Part shown: piece by piece, positions 1 through 5,132 of the stretch
How positions within the stretch are numbered: the stretch's first letter is position 1
Layout of the letters: each line of letters opens with the position of its first letter
Assembly: GCA_010671965.1 (NCBI GenBank)
Contig: JAAHIC010000285.1
Coordinates: forward strand, 1-6,253
Source of the DNA: Leptolyngbya sp. SIO4C5
Lineage (GTDB): Bacteria > Cyanobacteriota > Cyanobacteriia > Phormidesmidales > Phormidesmidaceae
Reading direction: 5' to 3'
DNA length: 6,253 nucleotides
Translations under genes and position numbers: made by a program
Notes under the pieces: model-generated
Database searches by the model: none
Told to the model about the DNA's origin: nothing
The model's input: only the letters and a program-made list of their open reading frames with translations

Positions 1-119
1 CGGGCAATATTGAATACTTACTTTGGCTTAGTCAGGTTGGGGAACTATCAGCAACTAGCTTGACCTTTGAGCAAACTTTGGCGATCGCCCAGCAGGCCCG
101 ACAGGCCGTTGATGCCTAA
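1..119 (+). CDS. tlyA: TlyA-family rRNA 2'-O-methyltransferase, C-terminal end (partial)
   Basis: Only the last 38 codons are present; the reading frame enters from the left edge (first full codon at 3) and stops at TAA 117-119. The visible peptide begins GNIEYLLWL and ends in a short amphipathic helix rich in Ala and Gln (QQARQAVDA). The GNxEYLLxL segment is what I know from the end of the FtsJ/RrmJ-like methyltransferase domain of TlyA (YqxC) proteins, which 2'-O-methylate cytidines in 16S/23S rRNA and carry an N-terminal S4 domain. Neither the S4 domain nor the SAM-binding site is in the window, so the call rests on this short tail. The next gene on this strand lies over 400 bp away, so this is probably the end of a transcription unit. 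A HIP1 site lies inside the coding sequence at 81-88. Confidence 0.7.
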   Translation, partial: GNIEYLLWLSQVGELSATSLTFEQTLAIAQQARQAVDA

Positions 120-206
120 ACCTGACCGCCAGCTCTACCAGTCTGTTAGCTCTACGCTTTCAAGCGCTGTCGCATCATCGTAAACTTTGGTTTCAGACAG
201 CTTACC

Positions 207-227
207 TAATAGCAAATCGGGCTATTA
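207..227 (+). terminator. Hairpin downstream of tlyA, possible weak terminator
   Basis: TAATAGC (207-213) and GCTATTA (221-227) form a perfect 7-bp stem with a 7-nt loop AAATCGG, about 90 bp past the tlyA stop codon. The sequence after the stem (TTGAG) has no real U-run and the stem is AT-rich, so it would be a poor intrinsic terminator. It could instead be a processing or regulatory hairpin. Its 3' arm can also pair with AATAGC at 242-247 in the neighbouring hairpin. Confidence 0.3.
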
Positions 228-234
228 TTGAGTT

Positions 235-250
235 GAAGCTAAATAGCTTC
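235..250. repeat. Inverted repeat (GAAGCTA/TAGCTTC)
   Basis: GAAGCTA at 235-241 is followed, after two bases, by its exact reverse complement TAGCTTC at 244-250 (6 bp with a 4-nt loop if drawn as RNA). Near-palindromy of this size could be a dimeric-regulator operator or an RNA hairpin. No T-run follows it on either strand. The match itself is certain; any function is not. Confidence 0.45.
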
Positions 251-344
251 CCTGGCAGATTAAACAGCCGATGTTCGCTTTAGTAAAGAGGTAAAAAAGC
301 TGTTAAATACAGATCTGTCTCGTTCAAAACCAACAGCATCCAGT

Positions 345-373
345 TTGAAAACTGATACTTCTCCGCGTTAGAT
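345..373 (+). promoter_or_regulatory. Weak sigma70-type promoter candidate
   Basis: TTGAAA (345-350) matches the -35 consensus at five of six positions. At a 17-bp spacing it is followed by TTAGAT (368-373), a poor -10; TAGATA (369-374) at 18 bp is an alternative. Transcription would begin near 380, giving a leader of about 160 nt for an ATG at 541. This is the best-spaced pair I found by eye, but the -10 is weak and other elements near 485-514 compete. Confidence 0.2.
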
Positions 374-384
374 AAAAGGGAGCC

Positions 385-405
385 ATGCGATTGATTCCTT
401 CATAG
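385..405 (+). other. Six-codon mini-ORF (MRLIPS) in the leader
   Basis: ATG at 385 is followed by five codons and TAG (403-405). An AAAAGGGAG stretch (374-382) precedes it, although the GGGAG core is only 2 nt from the ATG, closer than usual for a ribosome-binding site. The mini-ORF is in the same frame as the downstream 255-aa gene: apart from this TAG the frame is open from 385 to 1308. It may be a leader peptide, a chance ORF, or the original start of a longer protein cut by a stop codon. No run of a single amino acid points to classic attenuation. Confidence 0.2.
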
Positions 406-540
406 AAATTGAAGCTTTCAGTCAGAGCAACTCCAGATAAGATCAAGCATCAGGTAGAAGTCACTCAGGTCGCATTGGGTGCTGTTGTTGTTTTAAATAT
501 TTTTAGGGTAAAGTATGCGAGACAGTTGAGGCAGTCGGCT

Positions 541-1308
541 ATGGCAATTATTGCCCTTAAAGCTTGGTACTTAGAGCAGTATGAGCCTGCTCGCGAATTG
601 GAAAAGCGCCCCCACGATTTGCGGTTGAGTAAAAATAGCTTACTGAAGTCGGCTTTGCGAGCCGACTTTCTTGACGATGCAGACGAAGTTAAAGAATCGG
701 CCTGGTTCCAGCGCTACCTAGAAGGCGATCGGGTCGAGTTTTATGTTGAAGGCAGCGGCACCTACGGCATTTCCAATATTGACCTGATCAGCCACGAAAT
801 TTATTTCACCAAGCAGGACACGCTGGCAAACCTCGATCCTACTGTCTTTTTGTGCTACCAGACGGAATATGCCAAGTCCAGCGACCTGCTGCGGGAGGTG
901 CTACAGACAACGCTGGAAAAGCTTAACCGGCGATCGCGGATTGAAATTGGCCTAGAAGAGTCCCATCGCCTCAGCGAAGGCCCAATTCGGCTGAATAGCA
1001 CCCTGATGCGCAAAATTCGCCGCAGCCTGCTTTTCATTGCCGATGGCACACCCATCACTCAGTTAGAGACGACGCCAACTCAGGTAATTCCCAGTCCTAA
1101 AGTCTGCGTTGAGATGGGCTATGCGCTACAGTGCAAGCGCACAGAGCAGATTTTACTGGCTCAAATGGAACGCGATGACCTAGCCGGACAGTTTCCCTTT
1201 GATCTGCCGGGTCGCAATCGTCTTGTATTTGAGAGTAAATCAGCTCTCAACAAAAGCCTGCCAGAGCTGCTAGAGACACAGCTGCAGCGCTTCAACCTAT
1301 TCAGCTAA
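541..1308 (+). CDS. Uncharacterised 255-aa cyanobacterial protein with TIR/deoxyribosyltransferase-like signature
   Basis: I place the start at ATG 541, giving MAIIALKAWYLEQYEP and 255 aa, because TTGAGG (526-531) lies 9 nt upstream and because the frame before it (open back to a TTG at 409) is AT-rich. No signal peptide or membrane segment is seen, so it should be cytosolic. The first 130 residues are a mixed region with a beta-like stretch around 65-90 (VEFYVEGSGTYGISNIDL). The C-terminal half contains LLFIADGTP (163-171) and then PSPKVCVEMGYALQCKR (184-200) followed by a hydrophobic strand ILLAQ. This order, a strand ending in AD.T and then P.V..E.GYA, resembles the core of nucleoside 2-deoxyribosyltransferases and TIR-like nucleotide-binding domains, where the Glu (here E191) is catalytic. 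That fold assignment is my inference from motif shape; the enzymatic activity is unknown. An 11-bp gap to the next gene implies co-transcription. Confidence 0.8.
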   Translation: MAIIALKAWYLEQYEPARELEKRPHDLRLSKNSLLKSALRADFLDDADEVKESAWFQRYLEGDRVEFYVEGSGTYGISNIDLISHEIYFTKQDTLANLDPTVFLCYQTEYAKSSDLLREVLQTTLEKLNRRSRIEIGLEESHRLSEGPIRLNSTLMRKIRRSLLFIADGTPITQLETTPTQVIPSPKVCVEMGYALQCKRTEQILLAQMERDDLAGQFPFDLPGRNRLVFESKSALNKSLPELLETQLQRFNLFS

Positions 1309-1319
1309 TCGGCTTCACG

Positions 1320-2306
1320 ATGCAGCAATCGGCTACCTCGATCGAGATCGGTGACTACAGTATTCCACCCGGCAAAAAACAGCAGCTTGACCTACCCGTA
1401 GCCCGTCTGCCAACCCAGACCCAGCTCAGCCTCCCCGTGACTGTGATCAACGGCAGCCAACCGGGGCCGCGACTTTGGCTTAGCGCCGCGATCCACGGAG
1501 ATGAGCTGAACGGGGTCGAGATTATTCGGCAGGTACTCACCCAAGTACAGCCCAAGCAGCTACGAGGCAGTCTGATCGCAGTGCCTATCGTCAATGTTTT
1601 CGGCTTTATTGAGCAGTCGCGCTACCTGCCCGATCGCCGCGATCTTAATCGCTCTTTTCCAGGTTCACCCAGGGGATCTCTAGCTTCTCGGCTGGCTTAT
1701 CTATTTATGCGGGAGGTAGTCAGCCGCTGCACCCACGGCATTGACTTGCATACGGCGTCTCACCACCGCAGCAACTGGCCCCAGATCCGGGCCAATCTAG
1801 CCGATTCAGAAACTTATCGCTGCGCAATGGCCTTCAATGCGCCGCTAATGATTCAGTCTTCGATGCGCGATGGCTCTTTGCGGCAGGCAGCAGCCCAGCA
1901 GGGCATCCCCGTGCTGCTTTATGAAGCAGGTGAAGCCCTACGCTTTGATGCCGAAGCGATTGAGATTGGGGTAGAAGGCGTTTTGCGCGTGATGAACGCC
2001 TTAGAAATGTTCACTGACGAGCGGCTATCTGCCGAGAGTCAGTCCATCGAAGTGAAATCCAGCCAGTGGGCTAGAGCTTCCCGCAGCGGCATTTTACACA
2101 TGCAGGTGGCGCTGGGCGAAGTGGTGCAAAAGCGGCAGCTACTGGGGGTAATTCTAGATGCTTTTGGCAACAGAAGCGCTAAGGTTCAATCTCCCTATGA
2201 GGGAATTGTGATTGGCTGTACCCGCAACCCGTTAGTTAATCAGGGAGATGCTATTTTGCACGTGGCGAAGCTGCCTGAAGCGGGCAAGACCGATGTTGAG
2301 ACATAG
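1320..2306 (+). CDS. Succinylglutamate desuccinylase/aspartoacylase family zinc hydrolase
   Basis: This 328-aa protein belongs to the M14-like AstE/AspA family, cytosolic zinc enzymes that remove an acyl group from an N-acyl amino acid or act on related amides. Visible active-site features in order: HGDE with zinc ligands H59 and E62, the DRRDLNRSFPG segment (105-115) whose N110-R111 bind the substrate carboxylate in the family, DLHT with the third zinc ligand H144, and YEAGE (201-205) whose E202 fits the general base. The last ~80 residues (about 245-320) form the beta-rich C-terminal domain, ending in SPYEGIVIG and a short acidic tail. Length is normal and all catalytic residues are present, so it should be active. 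The true substrate is not readable; family names reflect distant E. coli and human members. ATG 1320 is the only sensible start, but its ribosome site is poor, which suggests translational coupling to the gene ending 11 bp upstream. Confidence 0.88.
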   Translation: MQQSATSIEIGDYSIPPGKKQQLDLPVARLPTQTQLSLPVTVINGSQPGPRLWLSAAIHGDELNGVEIIRQVLTQVQPKQLRGSLIAVPIVNVFGFIEQSRYLPDRRDLNRSFPGSPRGSLASRLAYLFMREVVSRCTHGIDLHTASHHRSNWPQIRANLADSETYRCAMAFNAPLMIQSSMRDGSLRQAAAQQGIPVLLYEAGEALRFDAEAIEIGVEGVLRVMNALEMFTDERLSAESQSIEVKSSQWARASRSGILHMQVALGEVVQKRQLLGVILDAFGNRSAKVQSPYEGIVIGCTRNPLVNQGDAILHVAKLPEAGKTDVET

Positions 2307-2359
2307 TTAAGTAGGCAGACTCATTATTTGTAGGACAGACTAGCAGCAGCAGAACCCAT

Positions 2360-2425
2360 GCGGGTATTGGGATTCGAGCCGCAACCGCGACCTGCATTGA
2401 CTCATGTTTGACTGCGCTTACCCGC
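2360..2425 (-). other. tRNA-like element, possible decayed tRNA
   Basis: Read on the minus strand, this 66-nt element starts GCGGGTA and ends TACCCGC, a perfect 7-bp acceptor-like stem. Immediately inside the 3' strand is a T-arm-like hairpin: TTG-C-GG, loop CTCGAAT (7 nt), then CCCAA, giving five pairs with one bulged C. The GCGGGT acceptor start is common in tRNA-Gly. Only 34 nt remain for the D arm, anticodon arm and variable loop (about 41 in a normal tRNA), and I cannot draw a 5-bp anticodon stem there; no CCA follows. So it is at best a pseudo-tRNA. It begins directly after the kinase stop codon, between convergent genes, and could alternatively serve as a transcription-ending structure. 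A chance match is possible. Confidence 0.3.
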
Positions 2426-4873
2426 TTAGACAGGAGTTTCAGACAGCCTGCTGTCCAAGCTATCCAACTGAGTAACTGGAATTTCAATATAAAATTGAGT
2501 TCCTTCTTCCGCAGAAGAGGCACAGTTCAAATAGCCCCGATGCTTTTCAACCACAATTTGATGGCTGATGGAAAGGCCAAGACCTGTGCCTTTGCCAATC
2601 GGCTTAGTGGTGAAGAAAGGATCAAAAATTTCTTGTTTCAGCGTTTCTGGAATGCCCGGCCCGTTGTCGCTAATGTAAATTGCGATTCTGTTAGTCTCTA
2701 GAGTCTGGGTGCGAATTTCAATATAAGGCCCCTGCTCTGGCTGTCCATCATGGCCTAAAGGCATATCGGCCCAGCGTCCAGAGGCGATCGCTTCTTCAAG
2801 CGCATCAATAGCATTGCTGAGAATATTCATGAAAACCTGGTTGAGCTGGCCGGGATAGCACTCTACAATTGGCAGCTCCCCATAGTCTCGAACGACCGTG
2901 ATACCCATTCTTTCTGCCGTTGGCTTGAGACGATGCTGCAGAATGATAACCGTGCTGTCAATGCCCTCATGAATATCAACAGACTTGACGACTGACTCAT
3001 CTAAGCGGGAGAAGTTTCGCAGCGACAGAACAATTTGGCGAATCCGACTGGTTCCCACTTTCAGCGACTGCAGAATCTTATCAATATCCTCAGTCAAAAA
3101 GGGAAGATCAATTTCTTCAGTTTTAGCGGCAATCTCGGCAGCGGGTGTGGGGTATTGCTGGCAATAAAGGTCGAGTAGCTCTAGTATGTCTTGAACATAC
3201 TGCTCTAGATGATTGACGTTCCCGTAGATAAAGTTAACGGGGTTGTTAATTTCGTGGGCCAGCCCGGCAATGAGCTGACCCAAACTAGACATTTTTTCAG
3301 TTTGGACTAGCTGAGCCTGTGTCTGTTTCAGTTCTTGAATAGCAGCCTGCAAAGCGCAGGTTTGTGCCTGAGCTTCGGCAGCGTTTTTCTTGGCTTCCTG
3401 ATAGAGGGCTGACTGGCGAATTGCCACGCCAAGCTGCTCAGCTAGGTACTTGATCAATTCAATTTCGGTTTCTTGCCAGTCGCGGGAACTGCGACACTGA
3501 TGGACAATCAGCAGCCCCCACAGAGTCTCTTGGGTGTGGATAGGCGCTACCAAATTGGCCTGAACTTGAAAGCGATTTAAAAACTCAACATGGCAAGCTT
3601 CCAGATCAGAATTATGAATGTCCCGCAGCGCTGAAACCCGGCCTTGCAGATATTGCTCCGCGAATGTTTCTGAAAAGTAGCGCTCAGGCTCTGCTAGAGC
3701 TAACACAGAGCGCCAAGGATTGGCTACAGCTTCCACCAAAACCCTTCCCTGCCAGTTTTGACCGAGCTGATAAACCAAAACGCGATCGCTGCCTAAGGTT
3801 TCTCGAATCGATTGAACAGCCGTTTGCAGAATAGTTTCTAGCTTCAGGGAGCGGCGAATTTGACCCACAAGGCGATTTTGTAATTCTTCGCGCTGGGCCA
3901 GTCGCCGATACCGGGTTTCTGACTGCTTTAAAAGATCTTCAGCTCGTTTGCGATCGGTGATGTCTTCGATGGTGCCTAGCAGGCCAATGACTTTACCAGC
4001 GGCGTCATGCAGCGGCAGCTTATTAACTTCACGCCAGGTCAGCTTGTTATCAGCCTGTAGCTGAGACTGCTTGATCTTGAGCATTGGCGTATTCGATTCC
4101 ATCACCTGGCGATCGCATTCTACATACCAGCTCTTTTGCTCTTCAGTCCAGGGTAAGTCATCATCCGTCAGTCCAATGGCGGCTTCTGGGCTGGCCAAAC
4201 CCGCCATTTCTGCCCACTTGCGGTTGCAGCCCAAATACACCGAGTTGCGATCTTTCCAGAAAATATAGTGGGGAATGTTGTCTAGCACTAGCTGCAACAG
4301 CTCAGCGCTGTGGCGAATCCGAACGGCTTGTCTGAGATCAGTCGCTGACAGGCGTTTAGGGGATGCAGTGGTTTCCCGCATGACCTGAGGGCTGAGCCTG
4401 TCTAAGTTAGGCATTTCGATGCCAACCAGCGCTTCGGCAGATGACAGCTTCTCTAAGACAGAGGCTGTCTGATAGTGGGTAACATCCCGGCCATGACTGA
4501 AAATTTGAGCGACTTCACCAGCCTCGTCCAGGATAGGCGTATAGATCACGTCGTACAGTTTAGCGCCAGCCGCGACTGGGAAAGTATGAATGACCCTTAG
4601 GGACTGTTTGGTTTGCTGTACCTGGGACACTTCTGCCTGAATTTGCCAAAGCACGTCTCGATCCACAGCCGCTGCGTTCTGACTCAGCGCACCGGGAGAC
4701 TGGCCTTTGATGAGCTGAAGTGGCAAACCTAGCACTAGGGTAGCCGCTGGATTGGCGTTCAAATAGTGACCTGCCGCATCGTATTGACAGATTAGATCAG
4801 AAGTCGTTTCTGCCAATAGTGCTAGCGGGCTAAGTTCGGTATGAGGCTCATTCAAGCGGTGCAGGCTTGTCAT
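2426..4873 (-). CDS. PAS-PAS-GAF sensor histidine kinase, cyanobacteriochrome-like
   Basis: An 815-aa soluble kinase counted from ATG 4873; a TTG two codons upstream is possible and no clear ribosome site favours either. Order: PAS (about 15-133), PAS (about 188-308, with [14 protein letters not shown] and ending [14 protein letters not shown]), GAF (about 330-488), coiled coil (about 490-525), HisKA with H540 in [15 protein letters not shown], and HATPase_c (about 674-799) with N-box [16 protein letters not shown]1 DNGPGIP, F-box FDPFFTTKP and G2 GKGTGLGLS. All kinase motifs are intact, so autophosphorylation is expected. HisKA has an insert of roughly 40 residues after the H-box, common in cyanobacterial kinases of this class. 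The GAF contains [21 protein letters not shown], whose C427-H428 matches the bilin-attachment pair of cyanobacteriochromes; the second-cysteine DXCF position reads ERYF. No membrane segment or receiver domain is present, and no response regulator is adjacent, so it is an orphan. It lies downstream of gyrA on the same strand, separated by 259 bp. Confidence 0.92.
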   Translation of the reverse strand: MTSLHRLNEPHTELSPLALLAETTSDLICQYDAAGHYLNANPAATLVLGLPLQLIKGQSPGALSQNAAAVDRDVLWQIQAEVSQVQQTKQSLRVIHTFPVAAGAKLYDVIYTPILDEAGEVAQIFSHGRDVTHYQTASVLEKLSSAEALVGIEMPNLDRLSPQVMRETTASPKRLSATDLRQAVRIRHSAELLQLVLDNIPHYIFWKDRNSVYLGCNRKWAEMAGLASPEAAIGLTDDDLPWTEEQKSWYVECDRQVMESNTPMLKIKQSQLQADNKLTWREVNKLPLHDAAGKVIGLLGTIEDITDRKRAEDLLKQSETRYRRLAQREELQNRLVGQIRRSLKLETILQTAVQSIRETLGSDRVLVYQLGQNWQGRVLVEAVANPWRSVLALAEPERYFSETFAEQYLQGRVSALRDIHNSDLEACHVEFLNRFQVQANLVAPIHTQETLWGLLIVHQCRSSRDWQETEIELIKYLAEQLGVAIRQSALYQEAKKNAAEAQAQTCALQAAIQELKQTQAQLVQTEKMSSLGQLIAGLAHEINNPVNFIYGNVNHLEQYVQDILELLDLYCQQYPTPAAEIAAKTEEIDLPFLTEDIDKILQSLKVGTSRIRQIVLSLRNFSRLDESVVKSVDIHEGIDSTVIILQHRLKPTAERMGITVVRDYGELPIVECYPGQLNQVFMNILSNAIDALEEAIASGRWADMPLGHDGQPEQGPYIEIRTQTLETNRIAIYISDNGPGIPETLKQEIFDPFFTTKPIGKGTGLGLSISHQIVVEKHRGYLNCASSAEEGTQFYIEIPVTQLDSLDSRLSETPV

Positions 4874-4902
4874 GAACAAGATGGCAATATCGACAGTTCT
4901 TA

Positions 4903-4908
4903 ATAGTA
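4903..4908 (-). promoter_or_regulatory. Possible -10 element for the kinase gene
   Basis: On the minus strand the hexamer TACTAT (four of six consensus positions) lies about 30 nt before the kinase ATG at 4873, which fits a short leader. Seventeen bases upstream is ATGACT, a poor -35, so the element may need an activator or an alternative sigma factor. This is the best-placed candidate found by eye and no more than that. Confidence 0.2.
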
Positions 4909-5053
4909 TGCCCGATTCGCTTCCAAGTCATGCGGCCAATCCCAGTAAATACGGAAAGACAAGAATTAAGCAGCCTCAATATCGGGCAAATTTTAGCTGA
5001 ATAATAAATTTAATTTTAGAGGCTCAAAGTCAGGAAATTCTAGCCCTTCAAAG

Positions 5054-5087
5054 ACAAACTCTGCCAAGTTATCCTGACAGAGTCTGT
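5054..5087 (-). terminator. Imperfect hairpin after gyrA, possible terminator
   Basis: ACTCTG (5058-5063) pairs with CAGAGT (5078-5083), one A-C mismatch follows, then ACA (5054-5056) pairs with TGT (5085-5087), enclosing a 14-nt loop. It sits about 45 bp past the gyrA stop codon on its strand. The minus-strand sequence after the stem begins CTTTG, so there is no proper U-run; termination there would be inefficient or depend on other factors. Confidence 0.3.
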
Positions 5088-5132
5088 GTAGTCATTGGTG
5101 CCTTAGCTTAGAGCGACGCCTAGAGAGCAAGC

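Larger units (their letters stand above)
120..540. other. Non-coding gap between tlyA and the 255-aa gene
   Basis: This 421-bp stretch has no convincing gene. It holds a direct repeat of AGCTCTAC (131-138 and 148-155), two neighbouring hairpins (207-227 and 235-250), a small palindrome CAGATCTG (310-317), and AT-rich runs around 283-309 and 488-513. Possible promoter elements are at 345-373, and weaker ones (TTGTTG at 485-490, TAAAGT at 509-514) sit just before the likely start of the next gene. A six-codon ORF with a purine-rich upstream stretch lies at 385-405. The last part (409-540) stays open in frame with the following gene from a TTG at 409, but it has an AT-rich character unlike the gene body and I read it as untranslated leader. 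Confidence 0.6.
4874..5132. other. Gap between gyrA and the kinase gene
   Basis: These 259 bp hold no convincing gene. The middle (about 4987-5018) is strongly AT-rich, with TTTTAG occurring twice (4991-4996 and 5014-5019), and it is flanked by AGCCTC (4972-4977) and its reverse complement GAGGCT (5019-5024), which could close a long 41-nt loop. Nearer gyrA is a better hairpin at 5054-5087. Nearer the kinase is a -10-like element at 4903-4908. The arrangement suits a gyrA 3' end followed by a separate kinase promoter, though read-through from gyrA cannot be excluded. Confidence 0.5.

Noticed and set aside
855..1058. Minus-strand open frame of 67 codons antisense to the 255-aa gene.
   Set aside because: Composition is Arg/Ser-rich as expected for a shadow of the true coding frame; no ribosome site or recognisable motif.
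2311..2341. Imperfect direct repeat GTAGGCAGACT / GTAGGACAGACT after the hydrolase gene.
   Set aside because: Only two copies, 19 bp apart and with an indel; no sign of an array, attachment site or regulator site.
2354..2365. Short hairpin ACCC-ATGC-GGGT in the convergent gap as a terminator.
   Set aside because: Only four pairs and no T-run on either strand; it also competes with the tRNA-like stem.
2251..2523. Minus-strand open frame of 90 codons across the convergent gap.
   Set aside because: It overlaps both flanking genes' ends, resembles nothing known, and the gap is better explained by 3' ends and the tRNA-like element.
2408..2701. Plus-strand open frame of 97 codons antisense to the kinase C-terminus.
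   Set aside because: It lies opposite the intact HATPase motifs and has no family features; antisense shadow.
4848..4931. A 27-codon minus-strand ORF starting at ATG 4931 and containing CRYCH, a heme-c-like CXXCH motif.
   Set aside because: It overlaps the kinase start in another frame, has no ribosome site or signal peptide, and a five-residue motif in so short an ORF is easily chance.
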